From Rhizobium sp. Root1203 (GTDB lineage: Bacteria; Pseudomonadota; Alphaproteobacteria; Rhizobiales; Rhizobiaceae), in NCBI RefSeq assembly GCF_001424945.1, contig NZ_LMCW01000008.1:144411-201509 (forward strand): a DNA stretch of 57,099 nt, in the 5' to 3' direction. Position numbers and translations under genes: made by a program. This document shows positions 15,129 through 24,024 of this stretch, in pieces. Each line of letters begins with the position of its first letter. Positions within the stretch are counted from its first letter, which is position 1. The notes below the pieces were generated by a model, which was given only the letters and a program-made list of their open reading frames with translations, did not search any database and was not told where the DNA came from.

Positions 15129-17981
15129 TCACCTCATCTCAGTCAAGATTCGCTGGGCTTTTTTATAATCGGTCGTTTCCATTCCTTCGACGAACTGATC
15201 GACAACAGGTTGAAGCACTTCGCGAGCGGCGGCGTGGGTCTTCTGTCCACTTACCATGGCTGCAAGGTCAGTTGCTGCTCTCAGTTCCCAGCCATGTGCA
15301 CCCTGAAGGCGGCTCATGGCGATTGATTGCTGAAAAAATGCCTGTGCTTCGGAACGACGGCCTGGCGTTTCCAGAAGGATGTTTCCCATCATGCGGAGAA
15401 GTTCCGGCATATATAGCTCATCACCGTTCCTCGCCACGGCTTGGATCGTGCGTGTGGTCAGTTCCGTGGCCTCGGCCGTCCGTCCGACTGCATGCAGTCC
15501 TCGAATGAGCGAGATGTTGAACTCAGTCGTCAAAACTTCGTAGCCGATCGATTGAATAGTCGCCAATCCGGCTTGCAACTCAACGATACCCTCGTCTGCT
15601 GAACCCCGAAAAATTGCCAGTTCGCCGCGACGAGCACGCCCGGCTGCGATGAACGGTCCCAGCGAATTCGTCTCGGCCTGATACACGAGCGCCTCGACGT
15701 GCTCCTGAGCGCTCTCCCAGTCGCCGGTCCAAATGAAGACAGAAACGGCCCATCCCAAGGCAACCACCAACGCGGCGGCCCGGTCGGTTCGTACCGCGCT
15801 ATCGATAACCCTGTGAGCGCACTCCGTCGCCTGATCGGGAAAGCCCCGGAGCCACAGGTTTCTCGCCATCGTCACCTCGCTTGGGAAATGCAGTTCGTGA
15901 GACAGATAAATCGTCGTCCGACCTGCACGCGACCAGTCGAGCAGACTGGCCTCAAGCTCGACGTGGGCCGCCGCCAGGTCGCCAGCCAGATGGAGCGACC
16001 TTCCCAGGATCGATCGCGCCTGTGCCGAGGCAGCGAAGTCCTGGATAGTGTCGGCCACAGATTTGCAACGGCGCGCGTATGCAAAGGCCGTCTTGAAATC
16101 GCCGCTCCGGAAGTAGTAGGTCCGCAACATGCTGAGAAGCCCGACCTGATTGACGACGTCGTCCATCGCTTCAGCGATTTCCAGCCCCCGGTTCAAGGCC
16201 ATCAGGGCGGCGTCGGTCTTTCCATGGAGATGCGTCGCCACGATGCCGAACACCGCCTGGAGATGGAGCTCATCGACACCTCCGCGAGTGCTGTCGTCGA
16301 TCGCCATGAGGGCACGCTGCGACCAGCGGAAGGCTTCGGGCATCAGCGACATCGCAAGCAACGCGGGGCCTGCCGACGCTGCCAGCCGGACGCCGACTTC
16401 GATGTTACCTTCGTCGCCGAAACACCACTCGAGAGCAGCGCGCACGTTATTCAATGCGGCGAAATATGATGCGCGCTCTGGCCCAGTCTTTTTGGTCGCC
16501 CATTCTCCAGCACTTTGTCCCAACCAGCGACCGTAGTAGGTCGCGTGTCGGACCGCGAGAGCGGTGCGTTCGTTACCTTCAAGGGGCGTGGCCAAGGCGT
16601 ACGCCCGCGTCGTATCCAGGAGCCGATAACGCAGCATCGCTCCTATCGGGCGGGTCGCCACCATCGACTTGGCGACAAGACTGTCGATCGCACCGAATAC
16701 CTCCGAACGCTCGAGGCCAGAGCTCGCTACGATCTCTATCGCAGCGTCCAGGGTGAAGTGACCGACAAATATCGCAAGACGCCGCAGTACCGTGCGTTCA
16801 AGAGGAGAAAGCAATTCATAGCTCCAGTCGAGCGTAGCCTGAAGCGTCCGGTGCCGGGGCTGTGCAGTACGGGCACCCGTCCACTGCAGCGACAGATGCT
16901 GATCGAGGAGTTCGGCGGTCTGCCGAAGCCCATAGGCTTCCACCCGCCTTGCGGTCAGTTCGATCGCCAGCGCGACGCCGTCGAGCTTGCGGCAAATGTC
17001 CGCGACGATCGGCGCATCCACCTCGTCGATATCGAGATGGGCGTCGTTCGCCACCGCTCTCTCGACGAACAATCGGGTGGCGGGAAACTGGCGGACCGTC
17101 TCTGCCGAGGTCACGCGATCCTCCGGTGGACAGGCAAGCGGTTCGAGGCGGTAGACCCGCTCTCCTTCGACCTGGAGGGCTTCACGCGTGGTCGCGAGGA
17201 TGCGCACTTGAGGTGCTGCCATCATCAGGGATGAGGAAAGCCGTGCTACCGCCTCGATAACGTGCTCGCAGGTGTCGAGGATTATGAGCGCCCGTTTATC
17301 GCGCAGGAATGCAATCAGACTGGCCTGCGCATCGCCCGCACCCACCTGCAGCCCGAGCATGGAAGCGATGGCGGTCGTCACAAGGCGGGAATCGCTCAGC
17401 ATTCCCAAATCGACGAACAGGACTGCCCCCGCGAACTTGTCGTTTACACCGTGTCCGACAGCAACGGCGACCGTCGTCTTTCCAATTCCGCCGGCGCCGA
17501 CGATCGTTACCAGTCGCGACCCTTCGAGCTGCGTGGATATTTCACCGACGTCCTCAGCCCTTCCAATGATCCGGCTCAGAGGACTCGGCAGGTTCGCATG
17601 CGGGAAATCGGACAGTGTCTCCGCGTGCGGCAGTTGCTGGTTCAATGTCCTTGAGATGGCCGCGACGAAACAATATCCGCGCCCCGACAGCGTCTTGATG
17701 AATCTGGCACCATCCTTGCCGTCGCCGAGCGCTTTGCGGAGGCTGGTCATATGGAACCGGAGGCTGCCTTCCTCGACCACGACCTGAGGCCAGACGCGGG
17801 CAATCAAGTCCTGCTTGCTTATCACTTCGTTAGGGGCGGAGGTGAGCGCGATCAAAATGTCATAGGCGCGTGCTCCCAGCTCGACGACGGCTCCCTCCCT
17901 CATCAGAAGACGCTCGTTCGCTCGCAACTGGAATGGACCGAACGATATCTCGTCGGTGGTCGGACCGCCCCCTGCCGTCAT
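15129..17981 (-). CDS. Winged-helix / STAND ATPase / TPR regulator
   Basis: A 950-residue multidomain regulator. Residues about 12-108 form an OmpR/PhoB-type winged helix (FGPFQLRANERLLMREG ... LSGRGYCF). Next is a STAND-type NTPase with P-loop VGAGGIGKTT at 161-170 and Walker B ALIILDTCEH near 231-240. A long TPR-like helical C-terminus follows, like adenylate-cyclase-like and LuxR/SARP-type ATPase regulators. I start at 17981, just before the winged helix; the frame is open to 18071. It is divergent from the epoxide hydrolase/glyoxalase/OsmC operon across about 195 bp and is likely its ATP- and ligand-dependent activator (inference). Confidence 0.87.
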   Translation of the reverse strand: MTAGGGPTTDEISFGPFQLRANERLLMREGAVVELGARAYDILIALTSAPNEVISKQDLIARVWPQVVVEEGSLRFHMTSLRKALGDGKDGARFIKTLSGRGYCFVAAISRTLNQQLPHAETLSDFPHANLPSPLSRIIGRAEDVGEISTQLEGSRLVTIVGAGGIGKTTVAVAVGHGVNDKFAGAVLFVDLGMLSDSRLVTTAIASMLGLQVGAGDAQASLIAFLRDKRALIILDTCEHVIEAVARLSSSLMMAAPQVRILATTREALQVEGERVYRLEPLACPPEDRVTSAETVRQFPATRLFVERAVANDAHLDIDEVDAPIVADICRKLDGVALAIELTARRVEAYGLRQTAELLDQHLSLQWTGARTAQPRHRTLQATLDWSYELLSPLERTVLRRLAIFVGHFTLDAAIEIVASSGLERSEVFGAIDSLVAKSMVATRPIGAMLRYRLLDTTRAYALATPLEGNERTALAVRHATYYGRWLGQSAGEWATKKTGPERASYFAALNNVRAALEWCFGDEGNIEVGVRLAASAGPALLAMSLMPEAFRWSQRALMAIDDSTRGGVDELHLQAVFGIVATHLHGKTDAALMALNRGLEIAEAMDDVVNQVGLLSMLRTYYFRSGDFKTAFAYARRCKSVADTIQDFAASAQARSILGRSLHLAGDLAAAHVELEASLLDWSRAGRTTIYLSHELHFPSEVTMARNLWLRGFPDQATECAHRVIDSAVRTDRAAALVVALGWAVSVFIWTGDWESAQEHVEALVYQAETNSLGPFIAAGRARRGELAIFRGSADEGIVELQAGLATIQSIGYEVLTTEFNISLIRGLHAVGRTAEATELTTRTIQAVARNGDELYMPELLRMMGNILLETPGRRSEAQAFFQQSIAMSRLQGAHGWELRAATDLAAMVSGQKTHAAAREVLQPVVDQFVEGMETTDYKKAQRILTEMR

Positions 17982-18175
17982 GGCGCTGACCTTTCTTGGT
18001 CGCCCCCATGATAGCGCGAACAACCACCTGTTGCCACGCATCAGGGCGTGCGACCGGAGCCAGGCAGGCACTATTAAAATCTAACAATGCATAACGGGCG
18101 GTCTCCGGCATGCGGGAGTACCTATTCGGCAGCACAAAGGTGCAGTCGTCAAAAGGTACTCCCGAGGAGGAACTC

Positions 18176-19483
18176 ATGCCTAAGGTGACACCAGAGACAA
18201 TCGACCAGAACCGCCGCACGTTGCTAGGTGCTGCCGCGACTGGACTTGCTGTCGCAAGCGCGGCGAGCCTGTTCCCAGTCGGACATGCTGCAGCCGCTGC
18301 TGGCGGGGACGCCATCCGCCCATTCAAGGTGAGCATTCCCGAAGCCGACATCGTCGACCTTCGTCGCCGCTTGGCTCACGCGCGGCTTCCCGACAAGGAA
18401 ACTGTCGCCGACACGACGCAAGGCGTCCAGTTGAAGACGATCAAGCAGCTCCTTCATCATTGGGAAAAGGACTACGACTGGCGCAAGGTCGAAACGCGAA
18501 TCAATTCCGTGCCCAACTTCATCACCGAGATCGACGGGCTCGATATTCACTTCATGCATATCCGTTCCAAGCACGAAGACGCGTTGCCTCTCATCGTCAC
18601 GCACGGCTGGCCAGGTTCGATCGTCGAACAGATGAAGATCATCGGGCCGCTCACCGATCCCACTGCACATGGCGGCACCGCCGCGGACGCCTTCCATCTC
18701 GTGATACCGTCGATGCCCGGCTACGGCTTTTCCGGCAAGCCAACGGAGACCGGCTGGGGCCCCGAGCGGATCGCCAGCGCCTGGATCGTTCTCATGCAAC
18801 GCCTGGGCTACAAGCGGTATGCGGCGCAGGGTGGCGACTGGGGTGCGGTTGTGACCGAGATGATCGGCGTGCAGGCGCCGACGGAGCTGGTCGGCATCCA
18901 TGTCAATATGCCCGGTGCCATCCCGGCAGAAATCGATCAGGCTTCGTTTTCGGGCGCTCCTGCCCCATCCGGCCTATCCGACGAGGAGAGAAGTTCCTAC
19001 GACCAGCTCGTCTTCTTCTACAAGCATGTCTACTACGCGCTCTGGATGGGCACGCGCCCGCAGACGGCGGCGGCGTTCGCAGATTCGCCTATCGGTCTTG
19101 CGACTTTCATGATCGACCACGACGCGCGCAGCCTCGAGCTGATCGCCAGATCGTTCGACGGGACGCCGGAAGGCCTGACGCCCGACGACGTCCTCGACAA
19201 CGTAACGCTGTTCTGGCTCACCAATACCGGCGTCTCGGCGGCCCGTCTCTACTGGGAAAACAAGCTCGCCTTCTTCAGTCCGAAGGGGGTCAAGGTTCCC
19301 GTTGCTGTCAGTGTTTTCCCCGACGAGCTATACCAGACCCCGCGTAGCTGGGCGGAGAAGGCCTACCCCAACCTTATCTATTACAACAAGCTCGACAAGG
19401 GCGGGCATTTCGCCGCGTGGGAGCAACCTATCCTCTTCACCGAAGAACTGCGCGCCGGCCTCAAGACGCTCCGCACAGCCTAG
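18176..19483 (+). CDS. Epoxide hydrolase, alpha/beta-hydrolase with Tat-like signal
   Basis: A 435-residue protein. The N-terminus has a twin-arginine-like signal (NRRTLLGAAATGLAVASAAS), unusual because most microsomal-type epoxide hydrolases are cytoplasmic. The EHN domain follows (RPFKVSIPEADIVDLRRRL), then the alpha/beta-hydrolase core with oxyanion motif HGWPG (143-147), nucleophile D221 in GGDWG and the late histidine in KGGHFAAWEQP. The start at 18176 is supported by GAGGAGG. It opens xenobiotic or lipid epoxides to diols, here probably in the periplasm. First gene of an operon with a VOC protein and an OsmC-like protein. Confidence 0.88.
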   Translation: MPKVTPETIDQNRRTLLGAAATGLAVASAASLFPVGHAAAAAGGDAIRPFKVSIPEADIVDLRRRLAHARLPDKETVADTTQGVQLKTIKQLLHHWEKDYDWRKVETRINSVPNFITEIDGLDIHFMHIRSKHEDALPLIVTHGWPGSIVEQMKIIGPLTDPTAHGGTAADAFHLVIPSMPGYGFSGKPTETGWGPERIASAWIVLMQRLGYKRYAAQGGDWGAVVTEMIGVQAPTELVGIHVNMPGAIPAEIDQASFSGAPAPSGLSDEERSSYDQLVFFYKHVYYALWMGTRPQTAAAFADSPIGLATFMIDHDARSLELIARSFDGTPEGLTPDDVLDNVTLFWLTNTGVSAARLYWENKLAFFSPKGVKVPVAVSVFPDELYQTPRSWAEKAYPNLIYYNKLDKGGHFAAWEQPILFTEELRAGLKTLRTA

Positions 19484-19578
19484 TCTTTTCGAGACCGACA
19501 AGCCTAACACCCAGTCAATGCCGCGACGGAGCGGGGGAACCGCCGTCGTCACGTGCAGCGCACATAAGGAAATTGGAC

Positions 19579-20253
19579 ATGACCGATAAACAAGCAGCAG
19601 CAACCAACACAAGAATGGACATGAAACTGGAAATCGTCGTCTTGCCGGTTTCCGACATCGATCGGGCGAAGGCTTTCTATGCCAAGCTCGGGTGGCGATC
19701 CGACGCCGACTACGCCTCCAATGACGCCGACTTCCGGGTACTGCAGTTTACACCGCCCGGCTCGGGCTGCTCGGTGATATTCGGAAAGAACGTGACGTCG
19801 GCTGCTCCCGGCTCCGCCGAAGGCCTCTATCTGATCGTCTCCGACGTCGTCGCGGCTCGCGAGAAGCTGCTCGCGGACGGCGTGGAGATCAGCGACGTCT
19901 TTCATGACGCGGCCGGTGTCTACGTAGGAGATGACGAGCACTACCTCTTTGGCAGCCGCAGGGCCGAAGGCAGGGATCCGGAAGGTCGTAGCTATCGTTC
20001 TTTCGCTTCGTTCAACGATCCTGATGGCAATCGCTGGCTGCTCCAGGAAATCACCTCCCGCCAGCCGGGGCGCATCGATGCCGCAGCCACCACGTTCAAC
20101 TCGGCGGCCGAACTTGCGGCCACGCTCCGTCGTGCAGGCGCGGCGCATGGCGTGCACGAAAAGGCGATGGGAGGCGAGTACGACGTCAACTGGCCGGACT
20201 GGTACGCCGAATACATTGTGCAGGAACAGGCCGGCGGCACACTTCCATCATAA
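19579..20253 (+). CDS. VOC (glyoxalase/bleomycin resistance) family protein
   Basis: A 224-residue protein. The first 130 residues are one vicinal oxygen chelate domain (LEIVVLPVSDIDRAKAFYAK near the start, then FNDPDGNRWLLQEI at its end). The C-terminal 80 residues are a second helical segment ending DWYAEYIVQEQAGGTLPS, a tail often seen on this subgroup. The start at 19579 follows AAGGA; the longer frame to 19417 runs into the epoxide hydrolase gene. The family handles glutathione adducts, dioxygenation or antibiotic sequestration. The substrate is unknown; the operon suggests electrophile detoxification. Confidence 0.85.
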   Translation: MTDKQAAATNTRMDMKLEIVVLPVSDIDRAKAFYAKLGWRSDADYASNDADFRVLQFTPPGSGCSVIFGKNVTSAAPGSAEGLYLIVSDVVAAREKLLADGVEISDVFHDAAGVYVGDDEHYLFGSRRAEGRDPEGRSYRSFASFNDPDGNRWLLQEITSRQPGRIDAAATTFNSAAELAATLRRAGAAHGVHEKAMGGEYDVNWPDWYAEYIVQEQAGGTLPS

Positions 20254-20334
20254 CCTTCGAAACAGGTAAAAGGTAAGGTCAGCGTCATGAGGCGTATCGT
20301 TCGACGATGTGCTGACGTCGCTGACCGACTGGGA

Positions 20335-20760
20335 ATGTCGGTGAGCAAGATCCCGAAGATGATCTACACGGCAATGACGGATACGATCGGCGGACGCGAG
20401 AGCGGCGTCGCGCGAAGTTCGGATGGCGTTCTCGACATTCGATTTTGCACCCCCGGCTCGACCGGGATCGGCACGAACCCCGAGCAGCTTCTTGCAGCCG
20501 CTTGGTCGGCTTCCTTTGCGAGCGCTATCGCGCGCGCTGCATTCGAGAGAAAGATCGCTTTTGCAGGGCAAGTCCGCGTTCGAGGCGAAGTCGAAATCGA
20601 TGTCGAGCCGGACGGATACGACCTCTCCGTCCGGCTGCGCGTCTGCCTGCCAGGCATCGAGGGATCCTTGGCGCAGCTTCTAATAGATGAAGCACATCAA
20701 CTTTGTCCCTTTTCAAAAAGCATTGGGCGCGGTCTCGCTGTGTCTGTGGAATTGAACTGA
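20335..20760 (+). CDS. OsmC/Ohr-like protein lacking the peroxidatic cysteine
   Basis: A 141-residue OsmC-fold protein (from ATG 20335; ATG 20287 would add 16 residues). Family motifs are clear: IYTAMTDTIGGRESGVARSS, NPEQLLAAAWSASF and DEAHQLCPFSK. In Ohr the segment after NPEQLFAAG reads Y/W-S-A-C-F, with the peroxidatic cysteine; here it is W-S-A-S-F (S60). The second cysteine, C124, is kept, as are the conserved Arg21 and Glu50. Without the first cysteine normal organic hydroperoxide reduction is not expected. It is the last gene of the epoxide hydrolase operon, 81 bp after the VOC gene. Confidence 0.82.
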   Translation: MSVSKIPKMIYTAMTDTIGGRESGVARSSDGVLDIRFCTPGSTGIGTNPEQLLAAAWSASFASAIARAAFERKIAFAGQVRVRGEVEIDVEPDGYDLSVRLRVCLPGIEGSLAQLLIDEAHQLCPFSKSIGRGLAVSVELN

Positions 20761-21106
20761 CGCGGGTCTCCCCATTCTGCATTAATCGCCATCGGCGGAT
20801 CCGGTACGACCCTACCAGCAAGGCGGAGGGAACGTCGGATCGCCGCCACATGTCATCGACACTCTCGAGCTGGCCATTCATCCGGGCGGCGACGATCCGC
20901 ACGACGTCTGCAGTCCCCAAGTCCTTCACCATGCGCGTGGCTAGGCGAACCGCATGGCGTTTGGTATTGCCGACGTGCTCGAGCGTGCAGTCACCGCGTA
21001 AGTTCGAAGCCCATTTCAACCTCCCAGCCGAGAAGATAGTCGACAAATCGATGACCAAACCAATCATTTGACGGTTCACGATGCCTTGACTTCCAAAAAC
21101 ACAACA
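20761..21106. other. Gap with a doubtful minus-strand reading frame
   Basis: A minus-strand frame from GTG 21079 contains a protein-like segment (KRHAVRLATRMVKDLGTADV, about 20870-20970) resembling very small rhizobial helical proteins. It runs on antisense into the OsmC gene and has no ribosome site. It may be a remnant of a small gene. Confidence 0.25.
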
Positions 21107-21156
21107 GATATGTCAACTATCAATCTGATATCTCAGTCCGGAAATTGATATGTCAA
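21107..21156 (+). promoter_or_regulatory. Direct-repeat operator candidate over the gntR start
   Basis: GATATGTCAA occurs at 21107-21116 and again at 21147-21156. The second copy lies in the near-palindrome TTGATATGTCAA and contains the regulator's own ATG. A TTGACT (21086-21091) with 17-nt spacing to TATGTC makes a plausible promoter ending in the first copy. The arrangement suggests autoregulation by the GntR protein (inference). Confidence 0.4.
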
Positions 21157-21938
21157 GCCCAGTCGAATTTCCATCGCTTCCGCTGTCTGAACTCGTCACG
21201 CCACAAGACCTGCCGGCTCACGGGAACATGACCAACCGGATCCACGCCTTGCTTCGCAAACTGATTGTCGAGGTAAAGCTGCTTCCGGGGCGTGCACTCT
21301 CGGAAAAGGAGATCGCTGCGCTGCTTCATGTCAGTAAGACGCCTGTGCGCGAGGCGATCATTCGCCTTGCCGAAGAAGGTTTCGTTACCGTCGTAGCGCA
21401 GGGCGGCACTTACATTTCGCCGATTGACGTGCAGCGCTATATGGAAGCCTGCTTTATCCGCTTCAAGCTTGAAGAGGGCGCCGCCATCGAGGCGACCAAG
21501 CGGCATTCGCTCGAAGACATCGCCCGCCTGAAAACCTGCCTATCCCAGCAGCGCATCGCTGCGGAAGACGAGGAATTCACCGACTTCTTCCTGCTCGACG
21601 AGGAGTTTCATCGCACAATCTTTGCGGCAGCCCGTCTTCCAGGCGCCTGGAGCGTCGTCAACCAGGCAAAGGGCGAAATGGACCGGATGCGCCACCTGAA
21701 GCGGGTTTTTGCGGTCCGACGTACCGAAAAGGTGATCGAGGAACACGAGGCGATCGTCAACGCCATCGAGTCTGGCAATGTGGAGGCGGCTCACGAAGCC
21801 ATCCAGCGCCATCTGGGATCGCTCGAATCCAAGATCGCAGAACTCTCCAAAAACCCGAAAATCTGGACCTTCATCGAACAGGTCAACACGCGCGTCACGA
21901 GGAAGCGCGTATCACGAGGAGCCAAGGCCCCCGCCTGA
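21150..21938 (+). CDS. GntR family regulator (FCD domain) of the alginate operon
   Basis: A 262-residue FadR-type regulator: winged helix about residues 28-95 (KLLPGRALSEKEIAALLHVS then KTPVREAIIRLAEEG), FCD ligand-binding domain about 105-230 (DEEFHRTIF, EEHEAIVNAIESG and RHLGSL supply the expected metal/ligand histidines). A basic C-terminal tail follows. It is co-directional with, and 34 bp before, the ABC importer of the oligoalginate operon, so it likely controls that operon in response to an alginate breakdown product such as DEH or KDG (inference). Confidence 0.9.
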   Translation: MSSPVEFPSLPLSELVTPQDLPAHGNMTNRIHALLRKLIVEVKLLPGRALSEKEIAALLHVSKTPVREAIIRLAEEGFVTVVAQGGTYISPIDVQRYMEACFIRFKLEEGAAIEATKRHSLEDIARLKTCLSQQRIAAEDEEFTDFFLLDEEFHRTIFAAARLPGAWSVVNQAKGEMDRMRHLKRVFAVRRTEKVIEEHEAIVNAIESGNVEAAHEAIQRHLGSLESKIAELSKNPKIWTFIEQVNTRVTRKRVSRGAKAPA

Positions 21939-21972
21939 TTGACCATTCAAGGCTTTTGAGGAGGGGCCTTTC

Positions 21973-23088
21973 ATGTCTGCAGTTCAAATTCATGATGTCG
22001 TCAAGCGTTACGGCGCGCTCGAAGTTGTCCACGGCATCAATCTTTCCATTCAGCCACAGGAATTCGTGGTGCTTGTCGGACCTTCGGGATGCGGCAAATC
22101 CACTACGCTGCGCATGCTTGCCGGGCTGGAAGATATCTCCGGAGGCACCGTCTCCATTGATGGCCGCGTGGTCAACAAGATTGCCCCGAAAGACCGTGAC
22201 GTCGCAATGGTCTTCCAGAATTATGCCCTCTACCCACACCTCAACGTGGCCGAGAACATTGCCTTCGGCCTTCGGGTGAGAGGCGAAAAAAGAGACGTAA
22301 TCGACAAGGCAGTCGCGGAAGCCGCCCAAATCCTGAGCCTTACGGACTATCTGGCCCGCAAGCCTGCAGACCTTTCCGGCGGCCAGCGCCAGCGCGTGGC
22401 AATGGGCCGCGCCATCGTCCGCCGCCCCAAGATTTTCCTCTTCGATGAGCCCCTCTCCAATCTCGATGCCAAGCTGCGCACCCATATGCGCGCCGAGATC
22501 AAGCTGCTTCACAAGCGTATGCAGGCCACCAGCGTTTACGTCACACACGATCAGGTCGAGGCGATGACACTTGCCGACCGTATCGTGATCATGAACGGCG
22601 GCAATATCGAGCAGGTTGGCTCGCCGATGGAAGTATTTCTCGAACCGGCGAACACATTTGTCGCCAGCTTCATAGGCTCACCACCGATGAACCTTCTCGA
22701 TGCGGCAATCGAAAAGCGGGATGGCAATGTCAGCGCAGTGCTTGCAGGCAATTCCGGACAGCGTCTCACCATTCCCGACGCCTTTGCGAAGGGTGCCACG
22801 GAGGGGCAGACGGTCAAGTTGGGTCTGCGACCCGAAATCATGTCGGTTAAAACAGGCGATGGCCGTGAATTGCTGAATTGCAGCATCGATCTCGTGGAAC
22901 CCCTCGGGGCCGAAGCTCTGCTTCATGGCAAGGCCGATGGCCAATCTTTCATAGCCAAGGCAGAAACACTCTATGCCGATCATGCCCTTAACGGCGTCAC
23001 TCAGCTCGGCATTGACACGACGCGTATCCAAATCTTCGACGCGACAACCGGTCGGTCTCTCAAGGCCGCGGGCGGGGCGTGGTCATGA
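21973..23088 (+). CDS. ABC transporter ATP-binding protein (UgpC/MsmK type), oligoalginate importer
   Basis: A 371-residue ATPase with Walker [11 protein letters not shown]-loop, signature [14 protein letters not shown], Walker B FLFDEP and the H-loop THDQVEAM, followed by the C-terminal TOBE/OB regulatory domain of the sugar-importer (UgpC/MalK/MsmK) group. A strong GAGGAGGGG ribosome site precedes the ATG. Its stop overlaps the first permease start (ATGA). It plays the role of AlgS in the Sphingomonas alginate importer. Confidence 0.93.
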   Translation: MSAVQIHDVVKRYGALEVVHGINLSIQPQEFVVLVGPSGCGKSTTLRMLAGLEDISGGTVSIDGRVVNKIAPKDRDVAMVFQNYALYPHLNVAENIAFGLRVRGEKRDVIDKAVAEAAQILSLTDYLARKPADLSGGQRQRVAMGRAIVRRPKIFLFDEPLSNLDAKLRTHMRAEIKLLHKRMQATSVYVTHDQVEAMTLADRIVIMNGGNIEQVGSPMEVFLEPANTFVASFIGSPPMNLLDAAIEKRDGNVSAVLAGNSGQRLTIPDAFAKGATEGQTVKLGLRPEIMSVKTGDGRELLNCSIDLVEPLGAEALLHGKADGQSFIAKAETLYADHALNGVTQLGIDTTRIQIFDATTGRSLKAAGGAWS

Positions 23089-24014
23089 AACAGAATTATC
23101 AGCAACGCCTGCATGATCTGTGGACAGATGTGCGCCGGGACTGGCAGCTCTATCTGTTGCTTGCGCCGATGGCCGTCTGGTTCGCGCTCTTTCTCTACAG
23201 GCCGATGTACGGTCTGGTCATTGCTTTCCAGGACTTTTCTATTTTCCGCGGTATCGAGAAAAGCCCATGGGTCGGCTTTGCGAACTTCGTCGAGCTTTTC
23301 CAGAATGACATGTTCATCCGCGCATTCTGGAATACGATCAGCATCAGCGGCCTCGGACTGATCTTTGCATTTCCCGTGCCGATCATTCTCGCTCTGATGT
23401 TCAACGAAGTTCAGAATGAAATCGCGCGCCGATGGGCGCAGACGATCGTCTATCTGCCGCATTTCATCTCGGTGGTTATCGTCGCTGGCATCGTCATCAA
23501 CTTCCTTTCTCCCTCAATCGGCATCGTCAATCTGTTCTTGAAGGGGATAGGACTGGAGTCGATCTACTTCCTGACCCAACCCGAATGGTTCCGACCGATC
23601 TTCATCGGTTCGTCGGTCTGGAAAGAATCGGGCTTCGAGTCGATTGTTTATCTTGCAGCCATCGCCGGCGTCAGCCCGACGCTCTACGAATCCGCCCGGG
23701 TCGACGGTGCCTCGCGCTGGCAGATGATGTGGCGGATAACGCTACCCTGCATCCTGCCCACGATCGTGATCATGCTGATCATCCGCATCGGTAATCTGGT
23801 CGAGGTCGGTTTCGAATACATCATCCTGCTCTACCGCCCATCCACCTTTGAGTCGGCCGACGTCGTCTCGACATTCATCTACCGCACCGGCCTGCAGGGT
23901 ACGCAGTACGACCTGGCAACGGCTGCCGGGCTGTTCAATGCGGTCATCGCTTTCGTCCTTGTCTATTCGGCAAACCGTATCAGCCGAAGAGTCTCTTCGA
24001 CATCGCTTTGGTGA
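23085..24014 (+). CDS. ABC transporter permease (LplB/AlgM1-like)
   Basis: A 309-residue inner-membrane protein with six predicted helices and the cytoplasmic EAA-type loop (ESARVDGASRWQMMWRITLP). The LplB-like form, with a long N-terminal YLLLAPMAVWFALFLYRPMY helix, goes with large 500-residue binding proteins. The start overlaps the ATPase stop as ATGA. It pairs with the following permease to form the AlgM1-AlgM2-like channel. Confidence 0.9.
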   Translation: MKQNYQQRLHDLWTDVRRDWQLYLLLAPMAVWFALFLYRPMYGLVIAFQDFSIFRGIEKSPWVGFANFVELFQNDMFIRAFWNTISISGLGLIFAFPVPIILALMFNEVQNEIARRWAQTIVYLPHFISVVIVAGIVINFLSPSIGIVNLFLKGIGLESIYFLTQPEWFRPIFIGSSVWKESGFESIVYLAAIAGVSPTLYESARVDGASRWQMMWRITLPCILPTIVIMLIIRIGNLVEVGFEYIILLYRPSTFESADVVSTFIYRTGLQGTQYDLATAAGLFNAVIAFVLVYSANRISRRVSSTSLW

Positions 24015-24024
24015 GGAACTGAAG

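Noticed and set aside
20525..21079. 184-codon minus-strand frame
   Set aside because: The first 60 codons look mildly protein-like, but the rest is antisense to the OsmC gene and no ribosome site exists; kept only as a note in the gap entry.
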